Assembly (NCBI RefSeq): GCF_016545825.1
Contig: NC_052612.1
Location: 1,674,001-1,738,000 of the forward strand
Direction: 5' to 3'
DNA: 64,000 nt
Origin: Eucalyptus grandis
Taxonomy: Eukaryota; Streptophyta; Magnoliopsida; Myrtales; Myrtaceae
Shown in pieces: positions 1 through 10,916 of this stretch. Position 1 is the first letter of the stretch; every line of letters begins with the position of its first letter. Under the pieces are notes generated by a model, which saw only the letters and a list, made by a program, of their open reading frames with translations, had not been told where the DNA came from and made no database searches. A program made the translations under genes and the position numbers.

Positions 1-3000
1 GTTCAAAATATTTAGACACAAAATATACATATATATATTTTATACACGCATATATATATTTTATACACGCATGCCCTCCCACCTCTTCCCACTTAAACCC
101 GAATTTCCCCTTAACCTCACGTGTCCCTCTTCAATCTCGCACTCTTTATTCTTGCGGCTCTTCACTCTTTCAGGCTCTTCAGAGACATGCAACCTTGATC
201 AATTTTCTCCCTCGCCTCTTGTTCACAACTTCACAAACCCTAATCAAATTGATTTTCTCTCTCAGGTGTGCGGTGAATCGAACGACCCCATCCATTGTCG
301 TTCGAAGTTCCCAAGCCGATCATCAAGCAGCCTGTCGAAGTTTTGCGACCGCTTCCTGCTCTCTCATCTCTAAGTAGTTTTCACATGTCTAGTGCGGTCC
401 TACTTCATTCATGCCGGATCAGCTATGTTGTGTATCTTTTGCTCAATTGGAGTGGAATCGGTGGTCCTGTTTCTGCTGTTTTTAGGGATGGGTTTGGTGT
501 CCGTTTGATCAGCTAGATTCATGTCCGCTTTGGAGTAATTTTTGATGATTTTGTTCTTCCTCAATGAATACACTGAATGCCCCCTAAACCCATAAGTCCG
601 ATGACAACGTGAGATGGCATGAATTTAAACAAAATCTGCATGTATTTTCATACTTTCTCGTCAAAATTTGAAATATTATTCAATTGAAAAACTTCGAAAA
701 AATCACATGTAAATGTGATTGAATATATTAATAAAAAGTTGGTATGTTGTGCTCTAGTACTAAAATATTCCTGTCATTCACACATGAGAGGATTTTTTAC
801 GGAAAAAATATTCAGTCCGAATCTTGAAAGTTTGAAATCCCAACATCTTTGTTTTTTAATTGAACGCATAAAAAAAAAATTAGATGGTGCAAAAATCGAG
901 TTAATGAGACATCAGATGGAAAAATTATACTTGATCAAAGTTCAGCCAAAATCAATAAAGAATACATAAATACCACTTTTCATAATTTGTTCCAATTAGA
1001 TGATTTGAAATGCTTGACATTATGATATTTAAAGTTTTCTAATCATCCAAATTAATTTTATTTAATCATGGTGAATGAATTTTTAATGAAGAAAATATCA
1101 TAACTATCCATTTTATCCAAGTTTATGAAATTTGCAATCCTGACTAGAGATAATTGGTTCCCGATCCAATCTAATCCCATCTAGGAACCGCCAATCAGAT
1201 TGGAAGGAACGATTCCCTTTTTGAGGAACCGAGGATTGGACCGTGAAGCCTTGGGACTAAATCCAACCGTAGATTCATGTTCACCCAACATAGTATAGGT
1301 TCCCCAAACCCATTTGACCGTATGAAAATATACAAACTGTATTTAATAGGTATCTCCTCTAGCAATAGTTCATATTGATACATATCTACGGTTCAATTAC
1401 ACTTCTACATAATCAAATGTGAATTCTTGTTCTACTTCAGGATAGGCTAAAGAAATTGGGAATATTTATAGTTGAAAGATTTTTTCCAACTCGTAGGAGT
1501 ATTTTTCACAATCTCAAAGTAATTCAATACCTTGACACAAGTTTCCATAGTACATGACCAAACACTCTAATATTACCTTATAAATCCTGAAATTAGCAAG
1601 ATCTTACTAATTTATAACTTCATATATGTAATGTATGTGATATTAGACAACACAATTAGCATAACAGAGCCATGTAATTTTCAAATCCCTTTTCTTCAGC
1701 AAGTTGAAGCAGCTTATGCACATCTGTTCTTTCAATCCAATGATAGTCATTTCATGCCTTTAAAGGAAATATATATATAAAATGTCGTTCTAAGATATAA
1801 TCATAGAGTTCGCTAAGCCTATTAATAAAACACGTTGCCTCTAACTTTCCATTAGTTTGGTGCTGCATTGTTTCCATTTGATGCTACAACATTCCAATGC
1901 ATATAAAGTGATTTTCATTTTTACTTATTAAAAAATCAAAACTCACACACATAAATTTATTTTCAAAGAAATGTGCGCATCCATTCGTGGATCTAGGAAC
2001 TTGAAATTCATTGGATTGCATAATCATATGTTCTACATTTGTCTTCCTTCCATTTAAAGGGCCTTCGCTTCACGTATCAAATGCTCTTCAACTAAAGCCT
2101 GAAATTGAAGGCACTTCGAAAAATAAAATACCAAAGTAAAGCACGGGACTCATTTTTATGGCATCCAAAATACAAGGAGGCTTAATCGAATTTGACACGG
2201 AAGGCGTCAGTTGGAGTTGATATTGAGAGAATTCAGTTAATAAGTTAGTCCCATTTCCTAGAAAGGAAAAAAAAAAAAAAAAAACTACTAGCCATCATAA
2301 GTGGATCGCTCCATTTACCCTTAAGTTCGATTCTTGAAAATTCCAAATCCCAACATCTTTCTTTTATGAAAATCGACCTCATTGGGTCATTCATTTACCG
2401 TTGATGCAAAAATCAAGTTAATGGGATCGCCGGTTTACCCTTAAGAGTGAACCATAGCAATTTTGCAGCCCTATTTTCATGTACATCACTCATGTTCTCA
2501 AATCCCTGAACTTGATCCATCTTCATAAATTCTCTTTCGCTATTCAACTATCTTCGAAGAAGCAGTTCACTAGTGCTTCCATCTGCAACTCTGACTCTTT
2601 CTACTCCCGATTAGCTTGAATAGACTTTTAAGTCAGATTTATAATAAAGATCCGAATGTCATAATGTTAACTCTAACAATGTTATTCCAATCAATCAAAA
2701 AGCTAAAATACAAATAAAGAACTTGTCAACTGTTCATCTATGCACAATTTGAGAGCTTCCCAATCTCTAGTAGACAAAAAAAAAAAAAAACACACACACA
2801 CATTTTGTCACAAATAAAGCAAAAGGTTTAGTTGTTGGCAATTAAAAGGAGATAAATATACAAATACACCAAATTTTACCGGAAGACCAAATTTATAATC
2901 AAACGAATGAAATTAATACAAAAAATAAAAGGATTAGATAAAAAAAAATTCTAGTGCAATTATATCCCCAATAAAATTGGTAATGTCAAGCCAGATATTG

Positions 3001-3157
3001 CATATTTACGATTTCTCAACAAAAAAGAAAACTATCAGGGAGAATGAATAAATCCAACAATTCAATTAGAGTTACCACTTGGTATATGATCAACCAATGA
3101 CCTACTTGACATCTCATATATGAAGAAAGCACAAGAGGAAGAGGAAATGGAACTCAC
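1..3157. other. AT-rich gene-poor flank
   Basis: No gene could be supported here. Positions 120-540 look like the leader of a plant gene, with pyrimidine-rich stretches and an AAACCCTAATC motif near 235, but every frame closes quickly and no homologous protein was recognised. Around 1145-1340 the text alternates GGTTCC and GGAACC motifs like those in the hAT element at 61.5 kb, so this may be a remnant of a related element. The rest is AT-rich with short A runs, for example at 2265-2284 and 2776-2790. Confidence 0.5.
2815..2956. repeat. Direct duplication, copy 1 of 2
   Basis: About 140 bases beginning near AAAGCAAAAGGTTTAG recur at 3513-3653 with only scattered substitutions. Both copies share the core AAATTTTACCGGAAGACC and a tail of GATTAGATAAAAAAAA. 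They lie about 700 bases apart in the same orientation and enclose the acidic-repeat exon. They could be a segmental duplication or the arms of a small unknown element. I see no TG...CA ends that would make them LTRs. Confidence 0.75.
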
Positions 3158-3296
3158 GAGTAATCATCCTTTCCCCGAGCTTCTTCACCTTCATTTACGC
3201 CTTCATTTATGCCTATAATTTCGTTTCTTGTAGCTTCCTCACCTTCATTTTCTCCTACAATTTCATTTCTCGTAACTTCTTCACCTTCATTTTCAT
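3158..3296 (-). pseudogene. Isolated exon with acidic 14-residue tandem repeats
   Basis: On the minus strand an acceptor (TTGCAG, exon from 3296) and a donor (CTC|GTGAGT after 3158) bound a 139-base open stretch. It encodes repeats of the form ENEGEExTRNEIxG: two near-perfect 14-residue units and a degenerate third containing INEG and VNEGEEARG. Each unit is 42 bases, so the frame is kept. I found no convincing neighbouring exon on either side. It is either one exon of a gene whose other exons I cannot recognise, or an orphan exon left after rearrangement. The family is unknown. Confidence 0.4.
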
Positions 3297-4590
3297 CTGC
3301 AATCAGTAATTCATAACGAACCATAAAAATATAAGATGGAGATCCACATCATAAGAATTCATTCCAATTGACCACAATAATCATCACTTCATACTAACAT
3401 ACCGAGAGAGGATGAGTCGGGTACAGAGTTTTTGCGATAAATTTGCATGCATTACAAGTGTCTGGTCAACATGAATGACATATAAGATGTCCTTAACATA
3501 AAAGAGATAAAAATAAAGCAAAAGGTTTAGCTATTGGCAATTAAAAAGAGATAAAAATACAAATACACCAAATTTTACCGGAAGACCGAATTTATAATCA
3601 AACGAATGAGATTGATACAAAAAATAAAATGATTAGATAAAAAAAAATCTAGTCCCCAAGCCTATTCATTTTCTTTTCTTTTCTTTTTATTTATTTTTGT
3701 CAAATTCAAGAATTTCAGCTTCCATCGGTTTATTTTCCTTTAGGATGAAAGTCACAAAAAAATCTTAAATGATGTTTGATATGACGTATTTATTTTTAAA
3801 ATTTTTTTATGACACTAAAATTTTGAATTTGTATTAATGTATCACATTTACCCTCTACCAAAGTTTTTTTTTTTTAATGAAAACTGCTAAAATTTTACCT
3901 ATATTAACATAATACTCATGTGATAGCGACATTATTTTTGCTGACAAATTATCTAATGAAATTTCGATGGAAGATAAATACAACACGTAGGCATAAGTTT
4001 GAGATTTTTTTGTTATCAAAATAACAAGTTTAGGATAAAGATTTCGGGGTAAAGGTGTCGTAATGGCATAATTTAAAATTTTTTGTAACTTTTTTACATT
4101 CTTCTATTTTCTTGGGTGATACCAAACTATTTGGCTTGGTTCGTGACAAGAAGAAGACGACAGTGGCGGCTACCACCGATTGGAAAAAGTTGACCCAAAA
4201 ATTTCCATCAGATCTCTATCGATCAATCTAAAAGTAGATGTTGAGCGAATAACATACGACGGAGATAGCTAGCTAATGGAGCACGCGAATCACGATACGT
4301 GCGCTATGGGGCGTTAGTTTGAACTCATAACCTATTACCGGTCAATCATGCGAATCGCATATACAGTCCTACATGATCGACGGCTGCGATGCCGCGACAC
4401 GCGGGCCCTTGTTCTGGAGAGAGAGAGGCACGACTCGTGGTGAGGTCCCATCGAAGGAAGCACGACTCGGAACGAGAATCCACGCGGCACTGATGGAGTC
4501 CAAATCCAAATTCCCCTTCTAGTCCACATCCACATCCTCGTCTCGACCATAAATATATATATAATATATATACATATGTATATAAATGAT
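3297..4590. other. AT-rich spacer upstream of CNX2
   Basis: Apart from the duplication copy at 3513-3653, this stretch is AT-rich up to about 4100 and then becomes GC-richer toward the CNX2 promoter. A run of alternating TATA-type bases lies at 4551-4582. No coding region is supported. Short open frames on the minus strand at 4335-4730 are chance frames in promoter and leader sequence. Confidence 0.5.
3513..3653. repeat. Direct duplication, copy 2 of 2
   Basis: This is the second copy of the segment at 2815-2956, in the same orientation, with a handful of substitutions (for example GGAAGACCG instead of GGAAGACCA). See copy 1 for the interpretation. Confidence 0.75.
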
Positions 4591-4690
4591 CCAGGCTGGG
4601 CTGAGTGACTGTCGACAGTACCCAAGAGCCAACCATAGAGAATCAATCAATCTCCCCCAAAGTCGGTCCGACCATTGCCGTCCGTCCATC

Positions 4691-4710
4691 CTCTCTCTCT
4701 CTCTCTCTCC
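4691..4710 (+). repeat. (CT)n microsatellite in CNX2 leader
   Basis: A CT dinucleotide run of about 20 bases lies between the promoter and the CNX2 start codon. Pyrimidine runs of this type are common in plant 5' leaders and may mark the transcribed leader. Confidence 0.8.
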
Positions 4711-4748
4711 TTGCCGCAGCCGTTCCAATCCAGGTATTCCGGAAGTCC

Positions 4749-4838
4749 ATGGCGTCTCAGTCGTCCCTAGCGTTCGTCTTTCCTCGGGGCACAGCCGCCG
4801 GAATCCTTGGACGGCTCTCTGTATCTCTGCGAATTTGA
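4749..4838 (+). promoter_or_regulatory. Upstream ORF in CNX2 leader
   Basis: An ATG at 4749 in a reasonable context (GTCCATGGCG) opens a 29-codon frame ending in TGA at 4836-4838, about 80 bases before the CNX2 start. Joining it to the CNX2 frame would need a 46-base intron (4821-4866, GT...TTTCAG), which is shorter than plant introns normally are. I therefore read it as a possible uORF. Whether it affects translation is unknown. Confidence 0.4.
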
Positions 4839-4916
4839 CCGTCGTATGTCGGTTTTTCCGTTTCAGGTCGCTGGTTGACCGGACCGCGCGCTGGCCGGTC
4901 CGTCGTTGGGGCGGAA

Positions 4917-7266
4917 ATGGTGCTCTTCTCCAAGAGTATGTCGGCTCTCCGCGGCTTGCGTTCTCGGGCGGTGAGATTCCCCGCCTTCCTCGTCGTTTTC
5001 CGTCTAATTTTTTTTTTTTTTTTGACCCGTTTCGTCTGCTGTCGTCGATGATGACTTTGATGTTCGGCTTCTGGCTTCTGGGGTGCGATGAGCTTTGTTA
5101 GATGAATTCTTCGTTGGGACAATCCCGCGAGCACGTGGTCTGATGGAAGATGTTTGATGATGTTCTGTTCAGACTGCCCTGTTTTTTCCTTTTTGGTTCT
5201 GTTTTAGCTAAGTAATGATGAGCCGAGGAGGATACCATCCTCTTGTTTTTCATGAATTTGAGTTGACATGGATATTTGCTGCAGAGCATTTTCTTGACAT
5301 TTGGGCAGTAACCTGCGATCACGAATGGCTTTCATTGACTCTTAACATTACATAAGAAGAGTTTTTATTTTATTTTATTTGTGGAGCAGGTTAGCTATGG
5401 GGGCGGTTCGTACTCATTGAGTAGTTGTAAGGCGGGAGGAGGTTCATTGGATCATTACACGACCTGTGCTAAGCTGTCAGAGGATCCTTTGAAAGAGAGC
5501 TCTCCTTCTGATATGTTGGTGGATTCTTTCGGGAGACTCCACACTTACTTGAGGATCTCCTTGACGGAGCGCTGCAATCTGAGGTGTCAATACTGCATGC
5601 CGGCAGAAGGCGTAGAACTTACTCCGAGCTCTCACCTTCTTTCGCAGAATGAGATTGTGAGTTTAGCGAATCTGTTTGTTACCTCTGGCGTCAACAAGAT
5701 TCGATTGACTGGGGGAGAGCCGACCATCAGGAAAGATATCGAAGACATATGCTTGCAGTTGTCTAGTCTTAAAGGGTTAAAGACACTGGCTATGACAACC
5801 AATGGAATCACTCTTGCCAGGAAGCTTCCCAAGCTTAAAGAGTTTGGCCTTAATTCTATCAATATCAGCCTAGATACATTGGTGCCAGCTAAATTTGAAT
5901 TCTTGACTAGGCGCAAAGGGCATGAGAAGGTCTTGGAATCTATCAATGCTGCTGTCGACCTTGGCTACAATCCTGTGAAAGTATGCATCTTCTCCAGCTC
6001 AAAACCAAAGAATGTTAGATTATGGTTTTCCCCACTCTTTATCATGCTATTTAGTACACCAGTAAGTTTATGTCACTTTTTGACTAGCCCTGTGGTTTAC
6101 TCCAGGTGAACTGTGTTGTTATGCGTGGCGTCAATGATGATGAGATATGTGATTTTGTGGAGTTGACTCGAAGTAAACCGATTAATGTGCGATTCATTGA
6201 GTTCATGCCTTTCAATGGAAATGTCTGGAATGTGAAGAAACTAGTGCCATACTATGAAATGCTAGATAAAGTGGTAAGGTAAAATACAGGTGATACTGCA
6301 CATGAATTTTCTCTTGGCCTCTCAGACAGGCTCTAAGCATGCTGTCCTCTTTGAACAGGTTGCGAAATATCAAGGCCTTCAGAGAATACAGGATCACCCT
6401 TCAGAAACAGCCAAGAATTATAGGATAGATGGGCATCACGGTACGGTTTCTTTCATCACGTCAATGACTGAGCATTTTTGTGCTGGTTGCAATAGACTGC
6501 GACTTTTAGCTGATGGGAACTTCAAAGTATGCTTATTTGGGCCCGCAGAGGTGAATTGCGTCTCCTGCTTGTTAAATTCTATCATAATCATACATCGCAT
6601 TCATTTTAGGTTGTGGGAGTTTACTTTTATATTTTTCTAAAATTTTTCCTTCTTATCTCTTTATATGTTAAGATGGACCTTGTGATGGCTCCAGGGTTGT
6701 GAAATCCTTATTTATTGTGTCAATTCTTAGTTAATGCCCCCTCCTGTCAAAAAAAAAAAAAAAAAAAAAAAAATCACACATTATGCTCACACATTAAGCG
6801 TCTTAGAGCTGTTACCTTCCGACTGATATTTTCTATCTTTTTGCACTTCTTTGCTATCTGCAGGTTAGCTTAAGAGATCCCCTTCGTGCTGGTGCTGAGG
6901 AAGATGAGCTCAGGGAAATAATTAGTGCAGCGGTACACAGTCTGCTTCTCATGATTTGGTCTTCACATCGTCCTAGATTATTTGCACAAACCAACAGTTC
7001 TTCAACTTTGGGATTTTTTTAATATCCATTTCTTTTTGGCACCTGCCTGGCATTTTTTATTTCTCCTCCTTTCTTCCATTTTTGATTCAAGGCATGATGA
7101 ACCACAGAAGGCTGTGTTGCTTTGTCTAGATTAGTTTCGTGCTACTGGTTTCTGATTGGCATCGCACACTTCTTTGCTTTAGGTCAAGAGAAAGAAAGCT
7201 GCACATGCTGGTATGCTCGACATTGCAAAAACTGCAAATAGGCCAATGATACATATAGGTGGCTAA
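4917..7266 (+). CDS. CNX2: GTP 3',8-cyclase, molybdenum cofactor biosynthesis (MoaA/CNX2)
   Basis: This radical-SAM enzyme converts GTP to (8S)-3',8-cyclo-GTP, the first step of molybdopterin synthesis; the plant enzyme acts in mitochondria. Six exons join in frame: 4917-4970, 5390-5980, 6106-6273, 6359-6550, 6864-6932 and 7183-7266, giving 385 residues, close to the roughly 390 of Arabidopsis CNX2. The N-terminal 50 residues are Ser/Arg-rich with no early acidic residues, as expected for a mitochondrial presequence. Visible motifs are the radical-SAM cluster CNLRCQYC (Cys80, 84, 87), the SAM-binding TGGEP, the C-terminal cluster CAGCNRLRL...C, and the terminal Gly-Gly (MIHIGG) needed by the MoaA family. 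All introns are GT-AG. The start at 4917 is chosen because it opens exon 1 in phase with exon 2 and gives a basic leader. No disruption is seen. Confidence 0.95.
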
Positions 7267-8814
7267 GAAACGGTATTTACTAAACTCCTATTCTCACAGG
7301 ATTTTGTTATGGGCACTTGTTATACTTTTATTAAAGAAAATTTGTCATTTCCAAAGCAGTGTTTTTCTTGTGTTACGTGTAATGAATGCATTGACACGAA
7401 AATATTTCTTTATTAGTTCTTGTCAACCAGTACCCAGGAGCACTCGTGAATAAGACCCTTCTCATAAATTTTCTATCTCTGAACAAATTGAAATTTTAGA
7501 ATAATTTGTTGATTCTCATGCCAAGTTCTATGCACTTACTGTTATGAAATATTGCCAGACTTTCATTTCAGATTCCTCAAATTCTGAACTTAATTTTCTG
7601 GGGCAAGCAAAGAAGAATGTTAGGAAATTGCACATGGCCTGGACAATGCCCCACAACAGCATGGCATGCAATATCTTTTTTGTGGATGTATCTTTTTAGA
7701 TGCCATGGAAAGCATGTGATACTTACCTCTGTTTTGCCAAATGATTTATTGACCATACTATAGAAAAGCTCTTTTGTAAGCTTTGCTTGTCTTGCATTTA
7801 CAGATAGAATCAAAGTCGTTACACCTCTGTTCTTGCTGATGTACAAAAGGTGATACAAAATCCAATCACTAATTAAGATCTTTCAGATGTTATATACCCA
7901 TCTGATATTTGTAGAAACCAGCAGAAGTCATGGCCCTCAATAATGTCTCTCTGTTTAAATGATGTGATTTGAGAGTTTCGACTGATTTTATTAATATATG
8001 AAGCCGGATTATTTTTGCTGATGTTAAGATTCAGTTGATTTTTTTTTGGATTTCTGCTCTCTCAGTATCATGATTGATAAGCTTGTATTAATATCTGTAA
8101 GTGAATCTTCACCTACTATGAGCTATATGGGTCTGCTAATTCAACTGAAAATATTTTGCGACACTAAAGAATCCATAAAGGGAGTTTCATGTATACTAGA
8201 TATATTTTGAGGGTAGGAGTTTCATGAGGGGATTGCACTTTTGGAGGTTGGTTTTTTAATTGATTTGATGGCACTGATGGTCTAGATGAATTATTGGAAG
8301 TGAAGTGTGCTTCTGATTTGTTCTTGATATTTCTAGCCGTTCAGGCACAATTAATTTGAAAAATTGCTATCAGAGTATGGAAGAGTAGGAGGATTTTGCT
8401 AGTCAATATTCTGTCTCAGCTAAATTTAACACCACAAACTCATATTACCAGATGGTTCTGTCATCAGTAATCAGTACACATGAGGCATGATGTGTTTAGA
8501 AGACAGGTTTTAAAATTAAATTACCTGGGGAATAGAGCTACTTTTCAAATTTAAGAAACTAATGAGATATGAGTAGATACATGATTAATCGCAAATAGTA
8601 AATGCATCATGCTTCTCGTGCACACTCCTGTGCATACTTCTGTATTACTTGGTATTGTGAGCTGTAAGATTTGTCCTGTGTGCCTGTCAAATTGTGATTT
8701 TTCACCCCACTTGCAAGGCACTGTGAGGTGCATTATTTGTGGCTCTTATTATAGCAATATAATTTATTACTTCGTTACCAAAGTCTTACCAGCAGCTTGG
8801 TGAGATAATAAAGA
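7267..8814. other. 3' flank of CNX2 and spacer
   Basis: This contains the CNX2 3' untranslated region and AT-rich spacer. Short frames such as 7259-7453 plus and 7577-7858 minus resemble no known protein and are not bounded by believable splice sites. No gene is supported. Confidence 0.6.
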
Positions 8815-8845
8815 TTAGACAGTAGAAGTGTTGCAGAGGGGAAAC

Positions 8846-9690
8846 CTATGGGATAGACAATGATGGAGAGGAAATGCTGGTTGCTGTTGTTGGGTTAGGA
8901 GATTGTGTTGTTGGTGATGAAGTGGTGGGAATGCAGTTGAAAGGAAGCCAGAACCAGAAGTGCTGATTGACAGAGATATCGGAGTGGATGGTTGACCAAC
9001 AGTCAAGGGCAAGGTGCTGAGTGGGTTTGACGAGCTGGAGGGTGGTGATACTGTCATCCCTGGAAAAGATGGCTGGGTGCTGGACGAGGAAGACCACAAG
9101 GAGGTGATCGGAGTGGATATTGATGAGGTTGGCAAGCTAGAAATTGAAGGTAAAGTTGGCCCTCGCAAAGACATCGAGGATGGTGAGCTTGATGGCAGAG
9201 GCAATGTTGAACCTGGGATAGATGGTAATGTGGCCATTGGAGCTGATGATAAAGTTGAAGGGCGTGAACTTGTTCCTGCTAGAGGTAGAGATGGTTGGAT
9301 GTTTGGTAAGAAAGATGGCAGCATGGCTGCTGGGAAGATGACGGAATAGGTGAGCTAGAGATAGGAGGAAATGTCGACTCCAGCAAAGATGATTGGGCAC
9401 CAGGTAAGAAACTTGGGAATGTGCCTACAGTGGATGGTGATGGCGATTTTGTGGAAGTTGGCACAGAGGGCTGGGCAGTGGGCGATAATGATGGTAACAC
9501 CATCATTGGAGTAGATGACAGGTTCGCAAGCCTGAAAGCAGCAACAGTAGGGGTGACATGGCCACCAAAGTAGGTGAGGATGACGATAATGGAGAGGCCA
9601 GTGCGATCGATGTTTCTGGTATAGGGGATGGGGTTGTATCTAGCAGACAACGGGCATCAAGCATATTGTGGGTGCTCAGAAATGGAAAGT
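8846..9690 (-). pseudogene. Frameshifted proline/serine-rich cell-wall protein relic
   Basis: The minus strand spells a secreted proline-rich protein of the PELPK / 'ARxLL' type, but in several frames. Near 9640-9660 one frame reads MLDARCLLDTTPSP, the junction that normally follows the signal peptide in this family. By 9510 the Pro-rich body (LPSLSPTAQPSVPTS) is in a second frame. From 9324 downward it continues in a third (LPSFLPNIQPSLP, LPSIPGSTLPLP). The best tail (TTQSPNPTTATSISSP) lies in yet another frame, ending near 8847. At least three frame changes plus a degraded signal peptide argue for a pseudogene. Base-calling error is a weaker alternative, because neighbouring genes are intact. 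The family assignment rests on composition and the ARxLLDT junction. Confidence 0.5.
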
Positions 9691-9787
9691 ACCATGAGTA
9701 AAATGCAGGACGGTCATGCTAGCGGGCTAGGATGAATGAGTGAAACTTTGTTGAGCTGTGTGAGGAAACGAAAGGCTCTATGATGAG

Positions 9788-9797
9788 GTTTATATAG
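9788..9797 (-). promoter_or_regulatory. TATA box of the proline-rich relic
   Basis: Read on the minus strand this is CTATATAAAC, a good TATA box about 130 bases upstream of the degraded coding start near 9665. A core promoter may therefore have outlived the coding region. Confidence 0.4.
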
Positions 9798-10908
9798 ATG
9801 ATGGGGCAGTGGAGTGCTTTTTGGACGGCCCTTGTCTAAATAAGGTAAAAGAAAATGACAAGTCTCCTTTTCTTATCCACTCCTCTGCCCAACTGTTGAT
9901 GACACTAACCGAAAGGTTCTTATGGGAAGAGGAATATGATACAGAAGTTGACATATGTGAAGCAACCCCAGATAGAACAGATTTGACTGTATATCAGAAC
10001 CTCGAATGCCATCGTCGATTCGTGTTTGCCTGTTTGGGGTCTAGTAAGTGAGCATAGAATGTGCATTTTTCCTGAAAAAAACTGACATTATTGTTTAGGC
10101 TTCAAGTTACCATATCAAGTCAATCCCTTCACATGTCAGAAAATGCTCTAAACAAATTGTATTTTTGCCAATTTAGTTTTAAGCATTTCACTTTACCAAT
10201 CCAATCCTAAACCTATTCACATTTTGTTAATTCAACTCATCTGACCAATTTTAGATGGAATTCGTTAATATGAATGTTAGTTATCTTACGTGAGTAACTT
10301 TTAATTATATTTTGATATCAATAATATAAGGATAAGAAAAAAGAAAAGGAAAAAATTCAAAAAAATATTATTAAAAACTGTCCAAGTTTCCATCTCAATC
10401 ATGCCACGTTGAACAATCTATGTCCACGTCAATGAATTCCGATCAAAATTGATGGAATGAATTTTATTTTATTTTTGGTCAAAATTCATGAAGTTGGTTT
10501 ATGATTTATTAGGCAAAAATGCACTAAATTTATAGCATTTTGAACTGTTTTCATAGTGACATTACTCTGCAAGTCAGGAACGAATACATTCTTTCTCACT
10601 TTCCCGCACGGGAAAGTCTGACCCTTGGTGCAAAACAAGGATGCAGACGGTCCAGATATGACATACGAGGACACCAGCCACCAACCTAGTAAACCAAACG
10701 GTCCTCATAATGGATCATCCTCGTCTTGTGGAACGAAGCCGAACCCACTATCTCAAATCTTAAATTATCCGAAGCCTAATATATAATCGTGGGGAAGAGT
10801 TAGATTAATTTTATGTTGGAAGAAATTAATAGAAAGAATCCATCTAACTCGAAATTTAACAAGCCGTCGCGCATATTTTACCCGTCCTCTTCCGGAACAA
10901 ACATCCAC
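9798..10908. other. Spacer with dispersed AT-rich repeat text
   Basis: No gene is supported. Positions 10150-10470 resemble AT-rich text at 53030-53160 and 61320-61440 (runs such as GATCAAAATTGAT, ATATCAATA and stretches ending in TTTAAGACTTTT), which suggests fragments of one dispersed non-coding repeat family. I could not define its ends. Confidence 0.4.
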
Positions 10909-10916
10909 CTTTCATG
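10909..10916. repeat. 8-bp target-site duplication, left
   Basis: CTTTCATG directly precedes the left inverted end of the hAT element and matches CTTTCATA at 11927-11934 in 7 of 8 positions. Eight bases is the diagnostic duplication length of hAT transposons. Confidence 0.75.

Noticed and set aside
4749..4970. Alternative CNX2 N-terminus starting at 4749 with an extra intron
   Set aside because: The required intron (4821-4866) would be 46 bases, below the normal minimum for plants, and the simpler start at 4917 already gives a presequence.
4586..5101. 171-codon plus-strand frame overlapping CNX2 exon 1
   Set aside because: It runs through the leader, exon 1 in the wrong frame and intron 1. 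The CNX2 frame starting at 4917 has the right splice phase and homology.
9014..9349. 111-codon plus-strand acidic frame opposite the proline-rich relic
   Set aside because: Antisense of a Pro/Ser-rich repeat gives a Gly/Asp/Glu-rich frame automatically. There is no start context and no homology.
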